Below, piece after piece: positions 1 to 11,579 of a stretch of DNA of 64,000 bases. Source of the stretch: Branchinecta lynchi (lineage: Eukaryota; Arthropoda; Branchiopoda; Anostraca; Branchinectidae); the NCBI GenBank assembly GCA_023053575.1, contig JAKZAP010000009.1, positions 19,573,869-19,637,868 on the forward strand. Reading direction: 5' to 3'. The first letter of the stretch is position 1; each line of letters starts with the position of its first letter. Both the position numbers and the translations under genes were made by a program. A model generated the notes under the pieces. That model ran no database searches, had not been told where the DNA came from, and was given only the letters and a program-made list of their open reading frames with translations.

Positions 1-319
1 TGACGCGGAACTCGAAAGTGGTAGAAGTTGTGGTGCTTCCAAGGAGTTTCGCTCCTAGAATGGTCCTTCAGATCATACGTGACTCGCTTAGTATGCTCGG
101 TTTTCACACGAAAACACAGTTGGGAGCTTCAAGAAGCAATTACACTAGATTGAATGTGTGTAGGAACCCGGGCTCTAACCCCGGGGGTGGCCTTGTGTCA
201 GGCGGAGTGAATCAGAGAACGAAAGGGAACTGAAATTGTCTGTATGAACGGCGTGGCTGTGTGGCAGTATGTTTGACATTCCGGGTGGTTCCGGAAGGTG
301 CCAAATGGGAGTTGCGGAA
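1..319. other. Unassigned flank beyond the truncated gypsy RT
   Basis: Similarity to reverse transcriptase stops near position 320. What follows toward position 1 is not recognisable as RNase H or as a known LTR. It contains a GC-rich inverted motif around 165-190 (CCCGGG and CCCCGGGGG), but no matching copy was seen near 15 kb, so it cannot be called an LTR. Confidence 0.4.
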
Positions 320-958
320 CCTGAGACCTAGGAAAGATCTTACGCCTTTCTTTGTTGCAGGTTTTGGAAAGTTTTTGATGGCTTCAATCTTGCTCTCCAA
401 AGGACGAATTTCGCCGTTACCCACCAGATGCCCAAGGTATTCTACCTTCTCTCGGGCAAAGCTGCATTTTTTCGGGTTTACTGTCAACCCAGCATCTTGC
501 AGTCTCCCTAGCACTGTTTGTAAATGCTTAAGATGATCCTCGAAGCTATCTGAGAAGATGACGATGTCGTCCAGATAAACGCGGGTAAATGATAAGCCAT
601 ACAGAAGCTTGTCCATTAGCTTTTGATAGCGCCCTGGCGCCCCTTGGACGCTGAACGGCATGACCAGAAACTCGTAGAGTCCCATCGGCGTCACGAACGC
701 TGTCTTATGAATGCTCCCAGGGTGTATTCTAATCTGCCACTAGCCTCGAGACAAGTTGACCACTGTTATGTATTTCACTTTCCCCAACAATTCCAGCATC
801 TCGTCAATTCTCGGTAGCGTGTAGCTGTTTTGTTTGGATCTGCTGTTCAGGGCTCTGTAGTCCACGCAGAACCTAGTGCTGCCATCTCCCTTCGGCACGA
901 GAACGACTGGAGGTGCATAGTCACTGTCTGACGGTCGAATTATCTGAGCTTCAAGCAT
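320..958 (-). pseudogene. Gypsy reverse transcriptase fragment
   Basis: The reading starts with the typical entry region (IIRPSDSDYAPPVVLVPK, then FCVDYRALN) and continues to the catalytic YLDD motif, followed by the palm and thumb motifs (NPKKCSFA, EYLGHLV, GVRSFLGL). An in-frame TAG near 733 replaces the residue normally found before WQI. Similarity ends at FLGL, so the connection and RNase H domains are missing. The 5' end at 958 is the junction with an inserted LINE, and the preceding codons lie at about 6060. Confidence 0.88.
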
Positions 959-1107
959 CTAGAATAGAATAGAACAGAATAGAATTTTATTTTTCAAAAG
1001 TAGCTGTCACAGCGTTACCGCCGAAGTTGACCTTTTTGTCATACAAAATGAAGAATGCATAGCACTTTGTAACGAATGATAAAACAAAAACACTAAAAGG
1101 GACTAAC

Positions 1108-2956
1108 TTATCGGTTGTTGTACAACTCAACAAATGCTGAAACAAAACTCCTTCTATATCTTTCATGAAGAGGGGCCACAGGGGCTAGTTTGGGGATTAT
1201 CTGTGATTTCTCTCGCTGGGGTCTAATACGTATAGGAAAATAGGGGGGTGGGAGAATATTACGTAAACGGGGAACAGATAGGGTTTTAATACCGAAATCG
1301 ATGCTAAGGCGGGTTCGTCTCTCTTCCAGGATAGCCAGCTTGAACCTTTTTAGTAGGTAACTGTAAGGCACTTTACCTCCCCGTTTATAATCATGAGGGC
1401 CCTTTTTTGAATGTTCTCGATACGGTATGTGTGTTCTGATGACAGCCCGAAGTGCCAAACAGGACAAGCGTATTCAAGAATAGGTCTGGTAAAACTAATG
1501 TAAATTTGGAGGAGGTCTTTAGAAGGGCAAGAAAATTTTATAAGTAGTTTCAAAACGGCAATACATGGGGAGGCTTGTTTTAAAATATTTTTTGATGGGG
1601 GCATCCCATTCTAAATCATTGGTTAAAGTAACTCCGATTTTATTTTATTTTTAACGGAGATTTCTGGGGGAATAGGGTTTTAAAGATTTCTTGGAGTTGA
1701 CTTTCATTTGCGACAGAGCAGCTTCCTGGGTAATGTCATCCAGAATGGTCATTGCTGAACTCTTGATGTTTCGCCGGTAAACCTCAAGAGCGGAGAGGTC
1801 GTCAACATATTTCCATCGGCCAGGTTACTCAGAAATAAGACTATTTATCATAATTAAGAAAAATCGGACCTAGTAAAGTACCTTGGGGAACACCACAGAA
1901 AATAGTGAAGGGTTCAGAAAAAACAAAAGAAACTAAAATTTTTAATCAAAAAAGGACTAACTTCAAACTCTGAAAGCAACTTTTCAACAAGAATATTATG
2001 ATCAATAAGGTCAAAAGCTTTCTGGAGATCAATTAATAGAAGATTTATCTATGTATCAGGGTTTTCAAGGTTTTAATAAATTAAATCAAGTAAACTCACA
2101 AGGTAATCAGAGGTAGACGTTTCCTTCAGGTTCCCGAGCTGTTTAAGGTCAATCAGTTCCAAGATTTCTGCCTTCAGCCAATCGGCAAGAGAACTTACAT
2201 ACATCTTTGAAAATGTCAGAGTTAGTGTAATTGGTCGTACTCCGGTGAAGTCATTCAGACCTCCCTTTTCTCAATCGGAGTAACATACTCAATCGGAGTA
2301 ACTTCCAACAAGACGGATAATTTCCCGATTTACTAATTTCATTAAAAATGCTTAACAGCGGAATAGATAATTTGTCGGGGAAAGCTTTGATCAGAGCAGT
2401 TGGGATATCAATGGGGAAAATGCTAGTTTTTATTAAGCTTCTTTATTTTACTAATAATTTCATTAACTGTAATTAATGGAATATTTTCTACTGGTGTACT
2501 TGGGATTTTATGGCTATTTGAAAATGGCGGGAAAGTTTGGACTATTGCGGCTAAGTGCATGTTGAGCTCATTTGCCGTTTGCAAAGGTGGCTCGTCCAAG
2601 TGGAAATCCAGATTCTTATGCGTACGAACACCAAGCTCCTTAGCTTTTCTAAACCACTGGCGGGGCTTACTTTCTTTAAGAACATTTAATTTGGTCCTTC
2701 CGTGATTTGACGCAGCTCGTCTGATTTCGTTCTTTATTATTTTACGCAAAGCAATTGCAGCATCTTTTTTTCCATGACGAAATAATTTTAATTTTTGTTG
2801 AATGAGTGATTTTATCTTTTCAGTGATATAAGGCTTATCGGAAGAGCAAAACTTTTTTGTTACTTCAGGGAAAAAAGACGTGTATTGCTTCATTAATTTT
2901 GATTGAAACAGAGAAACCTTAGGATCAAGGGTCTCACAAGCTGTAACATCTTCCAA
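1108..2956 (-). pseudogene. CR1/L2-like LINE ORF2, reverse transcriptase half
   Basis: 2956-2423 encodes the region between endonuclease and RT (lysine-rich, with LIQQKLKLFRHGKKD and KPRQWFRKAKELG) and the start of the RT fingers. 2420-1620 is RT in a decayed state, with short matches in several frames: a DLIDHNILV-like block near 2000 and GVPQGTLLGP-like codons near 1880. 1604-1108 is the conserved C-terminal tail, with RPILEYACPVWHFGL, then IENIQKRAL, then the terminal RYRRSFVSAFVELYN block, split between two frames. Part of an ORF2 polyprotein that would act in target-primed reverse transcription; no longer functional. Confidence 0.75.
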
Positions 2957-3690
2957 GTCTCAGAAGAAATCCAAGTACCAAAGTCTAGAAGCCCTTGATT
3001 TGTTATTGGGCGGTAGGAATATTCAGAAACTGTTACATGTGTTTTAAATTTTTGTAGAGGAGTGAAGAGTAAAATAAAATGGTAACTTCTACCAAGGGGA
3101 GGAAGTGGGGTGGGGGACTTGTAAAATTGTTTAAGATTAGTACAAATGACATCTAAACTAGTTCCACCTTTTGTAGTTGGGAAATCTACAATTTGCTCAA
3201 GTTTTCGGTCCTTACACACATAATTTAGACGAAGATCATTTGTATTGCCTGCCATAATAAAAGTCAAGGCTTGCTTGGAGCTTGTCCTGGAACTCTCGGC
3301 GAGAGCAAGCATTCTGTCCTGGAGAATAATAAAAAGAACAAATAATTATGTTAGTGTAGGGGCGAGGGAGGCATTTGGGTTTAGTTGAAATCCAGATTAT
3401 TTGATCATACACAGAAATTCCGGGCACAAGAAGGGGAACAGGGGACAGAGATTCTCTTGCAAAAATCATTACTCCACCTCCTTTCTTACCTAGGGGATGG
3501 TCCGCTAAGCGAAGTTTAATGAACTATTGAAAACCATTTATTTTAAGGAGATCTGGGTTTTGAGCCTGGACTTCAGTAACTGCTACAATTCAAACGCTGT
3601 TTATTTTTGCAGTAGATTCCAGTTCAACTAATTTTTGAAAATTTAAACTTTCTGCATTAGTAAGGAGGAAACTAGGGAAACTGTACTGCG
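2957..3690 (-). pseudogene. CR1/L2-like LINE ORF2, AP endonuclease remnant
   Basis: Minus-strand codons begin with FLLTNAESLNFQKLVELES near 3675-3600, the typical N-terminus of a CR1-type apurinic-like endonuclease. They continue with VTEVQAQNPDLL, KKGGGVMIFAR, a CSFYYSPGQ-like block and a C-terminal GGTSLDVICTN motif near 3150. Stops and frameshifts separate the blocks. The domain would nick target DNA. It abuts the RT half in the normal ORF2 order. Confidence 0.7.
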
Positions 3691-4215
3691 TATCACTAAA
3701 CTCTTTAACAACAGATTTTTTCACAGTGGCTTTATTTGGCGGTAATACTGGGATAAGGGAAAAAGTCGGCTTGTCGCAAGGTGCAGGCTCGCCGTCTTGG
3801 ACAGAGAGACTACGTAATTGGGTAGGAGCAGGATTGATATTTACTGAAGTACAAGGATACCGACTGGGGGTAGTTTTCGCGTGCCTTTGTTCAAGCTCAG
3901 GGGTTAGGGAATCTAACGCACTAAATCTATTTTGGAGAAGGGGAAACACTGGGTCACTTGGTGTGCTGGTTGCTGGTCGTTGATGAGGTCGGGGAGGGGT
4001 GTAGCCATTGCTCGTATATGTCAACGCGTTGGAGCTTTGTTCCAGCTTTTTGCCGACCTGTACAAACTGGCATTTTGGGGGGGAAATCGAAGAAGGGGAA
4101 GAGGGGGTACTCGGTGAGAAGTAAGCTATGGCGTTTGGATTGAGGGGGGAGATAAACGAAACGGGCATTGTCGTCGGTGGATTTTTCCATCTTGCCGTCG
4201 CTGATGATGTAGGGA

Positions 4216-5655
4216 CTAAAAAATGTCGTTTGATCGCTGGTAGGTGCGAAACTGTGAAATGCAAGTGCTAGCATCTTCCAGTGGGGTGTAAAGAAAAGTA
4301 GCAGGTAGACTTGATCTAGGAAGCTGGTTTCGGTTGTAAAACTGACGGGCACTAGTACGAGAAGCCTCAAAAACTCGTTCAGAACATTTCTGTAAAAAAG
4401 CTGCTGGCGAGCTAGAACTAAGGGTATGCGCAAATTTACATGATTTTGCGGTACACACTAAATTCGAACAAAGGTCAACATGGTGAAATAGGCACTTTTT
4501 ATATTTATAATTTCCGGAAAGGCCAGTTAACTTCGCATTGCTACTAATATCGACCGCACTCGAACTAGAAGCGTCGTCACTTGTCTGTATAATGCGGTGG
4601 AAGGATTGTGAATTGTTTAGTTGTGGGCCCGGGCGGCTGGTCAACACCGTCACTGCATTAGAGAGAGGATTTGCCGGAGTCGTGATTAAAATGTTCTTGC
4701 ACTTTGAGATCAACTGGTTTTCGCGCTGGAGTAAGACGATTCTATGATCTCGGTCACTAATGGCTGCATTTAGGCGGGACGCCTCTGCCGTTGTTTGACT
4801 CGTTATGTCCAGGAGTTTTTTAGTCAAGGTGGAAATTTCACTTTCGTGATCAAACCGGCTATCGTCAAAAAAGGTATGTTGCTGTTTGTAGAGCTCGAAT
4901 TGTTTGTTAAGGGAGGCAATAGTGTCCGTGCTCGATCTGGAGTCTTTTTCCAAAACGGTAATAAGTCTCCCCATTGACAGCTGGTTGTCTTGCACTTTGA
5001 GATCAACTGGTTTTCGCGCTGAAGTAAGACGATTCTATGATCTCGGTCACTAATGGCTGCATTTAGGCGGGACGCCTCTGCCGTTGTTTGACCCGTTGTC
5101 CAGGAATTTTTTAGTCAAGGTGGAAAATTTCACTTTCTTGATCAAACCGGCTATCGTCAAAAAAGGTATGTTGCTGTTTGTTGAGCTCGAATTGTTTGTT
5201 AAGGGAGGCAATAGTGTCCGTGCTCGATTTGGAGTCTTTTTCCAAAACGGTAATAAGTCTCCCCATTGACAGCTGGTTTTCTCGCAAAACAGACAATTTA
5301 GCTTCCATTGTGTCTATGAGGGACTTACGGTGGGAGATTTGGAAGTTGAGGCTTGTCAGTTCAGACTCGTATTTGCTGACACGATGGGTAATTTCGGCGG
5401 ACGAACTGGTCAACGAATCGAACCTTGACTGCAACCCTTCGATCTCTAGGCTGAGAATTGGGCATTTGCGGCAATCCTTAGGATCGGTACCCGGATTTGG
5501 GGTAGTTGTTGGGGTGCTTCGCTGCGATGGACGTGACTGGTTGTTACAAGATGTCGGTACACGCCGGGAAATATGATGTTTCCCAAGAGATTTATTTGCC
5601 GTGGGGGTAGGTACGAGAGTTTTTGACTGACCTTGCGGTGTCCTGGGTTGGACAA
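4216..5655 (-). pseudogene. LINE ORF1, coiled coil and CCCH zinc finger
   Basis: The frames covering 5434-4216 encode a long polar, heptad-like stretch (repeated ISDRDHRIVLLQREN-type segments) followed by one CCCH finger whose cysteines and histidine fall in CSNLVCTAKSCKFAH around 4490-4430. The tail is serine/proline-rich. ORF1 proteins of CR1/L2 elements are nucleic-acid-binding chaperones that multimerise through coiled coils. A 293-bp tandem duplication inside the coiled coil breaks the frame. The function is inferred from position and composition. Confidence 0.6.
4700..5285. repeat. 293-bp tandem duplication in LINE ORF1
   Basis: The segment beginning CACTTTGAGATCAACTGG at 4700 recurs at 4993, and both copies run to the CCCCATTGACAGCTGGTT segment. 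The copies differ by only a few bases. The 293-bp period is not a multiple of three, so it shifts the ORF1 frame. It arose after or during insertion of this copy. Confidence 0.9.
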
Positions 5656-5659
5656 AAGA

Positions 5660-5956
5660 TTAGCAGTTGAGGCATAACCACTCCATTGAGTCTTTTGGCG
5701 TGTGTTCCTTGGCGATGGAGTGCAGCACTTGACTGCATTTGGAACATTGTAAGGAACCGCCGGGGCTGTTCCTGCTTACCAGCCCCCGACGCTCAGGACA
5801 TGTTAGGCGAAACTTCTTTTCGCTTATCACCATGTTATTCGGTGGGTTAAAACCAGGGAGGTAGAGCGGAGAAAGCCTTGGTGAAACGGGGTAGAAACAG
5901 TGTGGTATAACAGGATAAACTTCAACCTCGGACAGTTTGCTAGGCTGTCCAGGCAC
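5660..5956 (-). pseudogene. LINE ORF1 N-terminus with PHD-like cysteines
   Basis: About 98 codons on the minus strand. A C-x2-C pair (LQCSKCSQ) is followed about 25 residues later by WLCLNC. This cysteine spacing with a Trp before the last pair resembles the PHD/esterase-type N-terminal finger seen in ORF1 of some CR1 elements. It lies directly upstream of the coiled-coil part and near the 5' end of the element. The frame is interrupted before the next block. Confidence 0.55.
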
Positions 5957-6059
5957 TGGTACTTTCTATAGAAAAGTTCAACACACTGCCCACGCGTTCT
6001 CACAGAGAGCCACTTATAAACTCCGTGCGCTCGGTATGGACTCTGAATGAGAACTGGAA

Positions 6060-6657
6060 CATCTGAACATCTTCTTTATCTCTGCCTTCATAACTTCACG
6101 TTTAGCCTGACGCACACGGTACGGCTTCATTCTTACAAGGGCAGTATCTCCTGTGTCAATTTCATGAAGAACAGCATCGTTTGTCCAGGCTTTTCCGTCA
6201 ACATTCGTGAAAACTTCTTCAGCGCTTGAATCAGGTCGTCTGCTTCTTCCTTCAAAAGTCGTGGTTCGATGGATTTCCTGATTTGTTAAAAGTCAATTGG
6301 TTTCCTTGGACCAGTATAATATGTTGCGATGTCCTCGACAGCTTTGTCTAGCGTTAACTCGCCTTGCATGACTCTGACATCAGCTCTCTGGTATCTTCTT
6401 AAAAGATTGATGTGGAACACCCGTGTTCGCTTGGTTCTAGTAGGATAGTCGATTTCGCATTCCAGGTTTCCAACTTTCCGGATGACCTTGTAGGGTCCTT
6501 GCAACTGAACTTATAGTCTGGATGAGCCAGTCAGTAGTAAAATCAAAAGTTCATCTCCAAGTTTTAACGTCCGCTCTTTTGCGCTACCGTCATACCACTC
6601 CTTCTTCACTCATTCTACCGCTTTTGAGCTGCAGCTTGTAGGTTCTCCTTTGCAAGT
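6060..6657 (-). pseudogene. Gypsy integrase C-terminal module and linker to RT
   Basis: Minus-strand codons contain the GPY-type module (QGPYKVIRKVGNLECEID, then RVFHINLLRRYQ) that ends most Ty3/gypsy integrases. After a linker (EEADDLIQALKKF) come FSRMLTEKPGQT and VLHEIDTGD, which are the entry to reverse transcriptase. KPYRVRQAKREVMKAEIKKM follows and joins, across the inserted LINE, to LEAQIIRP at 958. This segment is the direct evidence that integrase and RT are adjacent and in that order in one element. A stop and a frameshift lie in the linker. Confidence 0.85.
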
Positions 6658-6862
6658 TCGCAGTACCTTTTTTTTATTTATTCTGCGGGGTAGGCCAGAC
6701 ACTCCAGCCGAAACTCAGGCCACAAATGGCCCACTGTCTCAATCCCCCAATTCACAATTGATGGCGAAACATCACTCTATAATACAATTGATGAAAACAT
6801 CACTCTACCAAAACAATTGATAACAGAATCACTCATTCTACCGCTTTTTACGCGTTCTTACC

Positions 6863-7717
6863 TTAAAACCTGTCTAGCCTCCCTGTCAACTGAAGGTACC
6901 TGGACAGTTCCTTTAACCTGGCTTTCCTCACTACCTCGTGGAAATCAACATTCGGAGCGTGGAAAGCTTCCAAACGTTGCCTTGTCCATGCTGGGCACTC
7001 TTGGACAAAGTGGATATTTGGCTCTTCATCTACTCCGCATCTGGTACATATTGGAGACTCAATTTTTCCTGTATTTGAATTATGTTTTCCAAGGTTTCCA
7101 ATTCCAGTAACAACCTGGATGATTCCCCGGATTTCATCCTTTTTCATGGCGATTAGCCTTCTAGTCAGCGCCTCGTTGCGCGTGGGTATTAAACTTCGCG
7201 TGGCTCGACAATCCACGCTGTTTTTCCACTTTTGGTCTACCTGTTTTTTCATCCATTCCCGGATTTCTGTCTTCCACCTACTTTCCGAAATGGGAATGAA
7301 GGACTCAGGTCCATAGGTAACCCTTTTGGTAGCTTCCTTTGCTAGTGCATCGGCTTCCTCGTTTCCGCGGATACCAGAGTGTCCCGGGACCCACATCAAA
7401 GTGATTTGATTTCCATTATTTGCAACTGCAATCTTGTTAAAGCATTCCATCTCCAAAGGCTGTTTGCTTTTCGGGGTTTCAAGTGCTTTTAAGCATGCTT
7501 GATTATCCGAAAATACAAAAATCTCTTCATTAGCAGCTTCTTTATCCAGAAGACTATCAATAACTTGCAGAATAGCGAACATCTCAGCCTGGTAGACTGA
7601 CGAGAACTCCCCCAGGTGAGTGTACATCCTCTCTGGCTCTACATTTGTTTCGAACAGTATAGATGCTGCTCCCGTCATCTCATTAAATCGCGAGCCGTCA
7701 GTGTAGCATCGGATCAC
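6863..7717 (-). pseudogene. LINE RNase H domain and C-terminal CCHC
   Basis: An open stretch of about 284 codons. RNase H motifs appear in order: YTDGSR (first catalytic Asp), an E in YQAEMFAI, SDNQACLKAL (third acidic residue) and VPGHSGIRGNEEADALAKEA (the HxGxxGNExAD segment). These are the residues that degrade the RNA strand of the hybrid. The C-terminus has a C-x2-C-x7-H-x4-C knuckle (CTRCGVDEEPNIHFVQEC), standard for LINE ORF2 ends. The domain itself looks intact, but upstream frames are broken. Confidence 0.88.
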
Positions 7718-7744
7718 TTCTGGGTTAGTTAGACTTTCCAGAAA

Positions 7745-8718
7745 TCATAAGGTCTCGGACCTTGTCTCAATTTTCACTTCAAAGCTCTTTCCACTTTTCA
7801 TCGTAGTAATAGTTTGATCTTTAGGCATGTTCAGCACTGGCAGCTCATTCATCCATTTATTGCAAATATCCAAATGGCTTCTCTTACTGATCTGATTTCT
7901 CTGACACCATGTGCCTTGGATCTCAAGTCGGACTCTCGTCCTCAGTGCTTCCCCTCTGAACCAAATCTCAAGGGGAGTTAATCCGAGCAGCATTTCTAGT
8001 GATGCTGTGGCGGTCCCTGGGAAACCTCCACTAATCATCAAGCATGCTAATCTTTGTATGCGAATCAATGCATATGCGAATCAATTTTTGTGCTTCCCAC
8101 CCATATTATGCCAGCATAAGAAATCATGGGCCGGATTATAGCAGTATATATAAACATCATTCGTTGAGGTGTAAGTCCCCAGGTCTTGCCCACCATCCTT
8201 CGGCATTGCATGAGCGTGATTGTTGCTCTGCGTGCTCTTTCAATGCAATGTGTTTTCCAACATAGTTTACTATTGAGGGTGATCCCCAAATATCTGACTT
8301 GGTTGGTCATTTTTATTTCTTTATTGTAGATCTTCAGCGGAAATGGGATTACCTAATTTCGTTTTTTTGTAAAGACAACAGCTTCTGTCTTACTCGGGCT
8401 CAATCGTAGTTTTTGTCTGACACTCCATTGCTCTACTACGTTGAGGATTGCCTGGCCAAGCTCAAATAGCGTGGACAGATTTCGGCCTCTGAGGAGCGAC
8501 GCTCCGTCATCTGCAAACGCTTGCGAATAGCCGGGTTGTTTTTCCAGCTCTTTCAGCAGACTATTCATTACAAGATTCCACATCCAGGGGGAGCTAACTC
8601 CTCCTTGCGGGCATCCTTTACGAATTAGTCGCTTGAGCTTTGCTCCTTTCAGATTTACGCAGACTTCTCTGTTTCTAATCATATCAGAGTTCCACCTTTG
8701 AACCGCGAGGTGAAACAA
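7745..8718 (-). pseudogene. LINE reverse transcriptase, catalytic half
   Basis: 8718-8353 carries RKGCPQGGVSSPWMWNL and the catalytic FADD box (SQAFADDGASLL), then RLSPSKTEAVVFTKK. 8310-7745 carries the thumb region (VRYLGITLNSKLCWKTH, IRPMISYAGIIWVG, RIQRLACLMISGGF). Small frameshifts separate the three reading blocks. It continues into the RNase H segment downstream and follows the N-terminal RT half upstream after a 190-bp interruption. Confidence 0.82.
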
Positions 8719-8906
8719 CTTAAGATCTCACCTTACAACAAAAAACATAGTATCCAAGACGAGAGACTTTGATGGGTAAGTTTTATCCATGAACAGAGAT
8801 CAAATACAAAATTAAAGAACTAAGAACCCATTACTGATTGACTTCGTGAAGACTTCAGAAAAGGACCAGAAAACCACACAACCGCGTCAAACTTAGTGTC
8901 AACAGC
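8719..8906. other. Unexplained 190-bp interruption in the LINE RT
   Basis: RT codons run up to the GAFDGATFESIEEAMEEG block near 8910 and resume near 8715 with LFHLAVQRWNSD. The sequence between has stops in the relevant frame and no recognised protein motif. It could be a small insertion or a scrambled replacement. No clear target duplication was seen. Confidence 0.45.
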
Positions 8907-10300
8907 GCCTTTTAAACATTTCAACTTCTCCCTCCTCCATCGCTTCTTCTATAGATTCAAAAGTAGCCCCATCAAAGGCTCCTTCGATATCAAGGAAAAT
9001 GCCAAGAGCGAATTCCTTATTTTCTAGTGCCTGTTCAATCCGTCATACGAGTTGGTGAATTGCGGCCTCTGTGGATCCTCCAGATCGGAATCCGAACTGT
9101 CTATTTGACAGTTTTTCGTTTAACTCAGGTATGCTCATGAGATACCATTGTATTACTTTTTCCATCAATTTTAACTGAAACGATGTCAGTGTAATTAGGC
9201 GGAATGACCGCGCATTGCAGTAATTCTCTTTCCCTGGCTTAGGGATGAAAACACCCCTTGCCTCTTGCCATGCTTTAGGTACATGGCCTAAAGCTAAGCT
9301 TCTTCTTGCAAGCTTCATGTAATGTGGTTTGATCTGACCCCATCCCTTTTGGAGCATAATTGGATAAACTCCATCTGCTCCTGGGGATTTAAAGGGTTTA
9401 AATTCATTCACAGCCTTATTGATCCACTCCTCCTTCAATATCCTTTCTCCCACTTCCTCCCCTAGATCCTCCTCACCGTAACGCGCAGGCGGAACAAGAG
9501 TCTGATCCTCAACACCAACGTGAATCTCCAGCATGTGATCTAGTGTTTCTTCAGGGCTATTCGTGAAAGTCCCGTCTCCTTTTTCGATACATCCAAAGCT
9601 TACCGTTTTGTCCTTCTTCAGTATCTTCAGGATGTTAGCAGTTCCAGAGTCACTCTGTATAGAATCACAGAAATTTCTCCATGACTGCCTCTTCGTTTGT
9701 CTTATAGCCTTTTTGAATCTCTTAAAGGCTTCTTGGTAACTTGTCCAATCTTCTCGGCAATCAGAAAACTTTGCTTTCCTAAGTAATCGGCGTAACTCTT
9801 TCCTCGAATCTTGGAGTTTAGAATCCCACCAATCTTTTGGATTAGCATTCATATCTTTCAATTCATTTGGTGTCGACGCGTTGAATGATTTCTTCAAACA
9901 ACTCGTTAACCAATCAGCATAACTATCTAATTCTTTCGTATCTGAGATCTCATGGTCCTTCATGCTCGAACCATTGAGCTCAGCCCTCAGCTGCTTTAAA
10001 TACGCTCTCCAATCGGTCTTTCTTATATCCTTGACGGTATAATTTTGTTTAGGGATTATTCCAACACTAAAACGAACAAAACAATGATCTGAAAGTGAAG
10101 GAATATCACTAACATGCCACCCCAGGACAGAATCTGCTATGGCTTCATTAACAATTGTTAGGTCAAGTACCTCCCTTCTATTAGCCACTACAAAAGTGGG
10201 CTTCTCCCCTATGTTACTCCACCACAAATCTTCACTCATCATATATTCAAAAAGTTTTAAACCTCTTTGATTTGTGTTTGTGCTACCCCATAGGCGGTGG
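8907..10300 (-). pseudogene. LINE endonuclease C-terminus and RT N-terminal half
   Basis: The frame opens with WGSTNTNQRG and continues through the endonuclease end (EVLDLTIVNEAI, then the SLSDHCFVRF block with the conserved SDH). A lysine-rich spacer leads to RT: SPGADGVYPIMLQKG, then FRLITLTSFQLKLMEKV, then FGFRSGGSTEAAIHQLV and FLDIEGAFDGAT. The last block carries the first catalytic Asp. The first part is read through from gypsy integrase codons by chance, so the true LINE start is near 10300. One frame is open for about 450 codons, which suggests a fairly recent copy. Confidence 0.85.
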
Positions 10301-10307
10301 TCGCAGT

Positions 10308-10741
10308 GCCTTGCTAGTCTTTCTCTCATTTCGACGACGTGTGATACTATGCTCTGTGACTTCGGTTTAGTATCATCCTCCCACTCTTCCTTAATGTCAT
10401 CTAGTGGGCCCCTCGGCATGTGGCCGTACATCAGTTCGAAGGGAGAAAATCCCAGAGATGATTGCTTTGTCTCTCTGTTAGCGAACAGAACGAAAGGGAG
10501 ATAGAACTCCCAATGTTTAGGCTCATCTTTTACGAGTTTCCTCAGCATCTGTACAATCGTACCATTTAGGCGCTCAACGAGGCCGTTCGTCTCTTGCCTG
10601 TAACGCTGGCTCTCAGATTATTGATGCCCAAACCAGCATAGACCTTCTTCATTGTTTCTGAAATGAGATTACTTCCGTTGTCCGAGATAGCTTCCTTCGC
10701 TAGACCCACTCTCCTGAAAAACTTCACCAGTTCATCTGCAA
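10308..10741 (-). pseudogene. Gypsy integrase core, second Asp and Glu
   Basis: Codons IADELVKFFRRVG, KEAISDNGSNLISETMKKVYAGLG and, after a one-base frameshift, ETNGLVERLNGTIVQMLRKL give the second Asp and the Glu of the DDE triad. EFYLPFVLFANRETKQSSLG and SPFELMYGHMPRGPLD follow. The segment is bounded by a LINE at the low end and by the Helentron-like element at the high end; the first catalytic Asp lies beyond that element, near 14480. Confidence 0.87.
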
Positions 10742-10743
10742 TT

Positions 10744-10772
10744 GTGTTGCGAGAGCAACACTTTGGTTTTGT
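10744..10772 (+). repeat. Left 29-bp inverted repeat with internal hairpin
   Basis: It begins GTGTTGCGAGAGCAACAC, itself a 7-bp stem with a GAGA loop, and continues into CTTTGGTTTTGT. The exact reverse complement occurs at 14266-14294. Confidence 0.95.
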
Positions 10773-11579
10773 CTCGTTTTTTTTTTTTTTTTTTTTTTTT
10801 TTCCTATGACTCCGATTTCATTTTATTCCTGGTAACTGAGAAGGGTCTAACCTGTGCGGTTTTTACGGAAAGTGTGGACCTTAGGCCGGATTGATGAATA
10901 TGACATTACGTTTTGGAAAGCTCCGTAGAACTCTTGCCTGGGGCCAATAAGGATGGTTTTTGCTTGTCATCGAGCCAGAGCCTACGGTTTGCGAAGTGAA
11001 GTGGAGTTGTATAGCCTATGTCAGAGAGGACTATCTGAAGTTGTGTAGTGAACCTTTCGTTTCATCAAAAGATGTTTCTGCTTTCGAGTGGAAAGCTCCG
11101 TTCTAGCACGCAAGCAGGCAGGCACCAGTTTCAAATTGAAGATGGACTAAAATCTATAAGTGTTAAATATATGCGGCAGTTACCCGGCCCCATAGCCAAC
11201 ATATCTTCTTTGAGTGATAAATAGAAAAATCTACAGAGACAAAAAAGTGGCTTTTTCCCACGGGTCCGAAAGTGCTGCCATCTATTGTTTCTGTCCATGT
11301 CTGCGACGATTTCAGCTGAGTTTATAATTTTTTTTTTGCACTTTGGTTTGTGGTAGAGTAACGGTATCAGATGTGCCTCTTAAACTTTAAAAGTTCTCTC
11401 ATTGCTAAAGAAACTAGAGCTTATCCTTTGCTCCTTTCTAAGTCGTGACGTTAGAAAGTTGGCCTACGGAAAAAAAGTCAACTTTTGAACTAAGACAGGT
11501 AGAATTTTTTTTTCGACGGCAATCGATAGCCATTGATGAGCTGATCAAAGTATATGTCATCCATTTTTTGGTACAAAAT

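Larger units (their letters stand above)
961..6057 (-). mobile_element. CR1/L2-like LINE inserted in the gypsy element
   Basis: A near full-length non-LTR retrotransposon of about 5.1 kb on the minus strand. It has a short 5' UTR, an ORF1 with zinc fingers and coiled coil, an ORF2 with endonuclease and RT, and a 3' tail of degenerate TTCTA repeats at the low-coordinate end (961-995). A 5-bp duplication (CATCT) at each end and continuity of the gypsy codons on both sides mark it as an insertion. Several frameshifts and stops show it is inactive. The C-terminal YRRSFVSAFVELYN motif is typical of CR1/L2-group ORF2 ends. Confidence 0.8.
6665..10300 (-). mobile_element. I-clade-like LINE with RNase H, 5'-truncated
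   Basis: A minus-strand non-LTR retrotransposon of about 3.6 kb lying in the gypsy integrase. A 7-bp target duplication (TCGCAGT at 6658-6664 and 10301-10307) flanks it, and a poly(A)-type tail (AATAAATAAAAAAAA, plus-strand T run at 6667-6681) marks the 3' end. It starts inside the endonuclease domain, so it is 5'-truncated. Domain order is endonuclease C-terminus, RT, RNase H, C-terminal cysteine motif. RNase H in ORF2 points to the I/Loa/R1 group. Confidence 0.85.

Noticed and set aside
1..319. Possible gypsy LTR at the left edge
   Set aside because: No matching sequence was found at the other end of the element and no TG...CA boundaries could be fixed.
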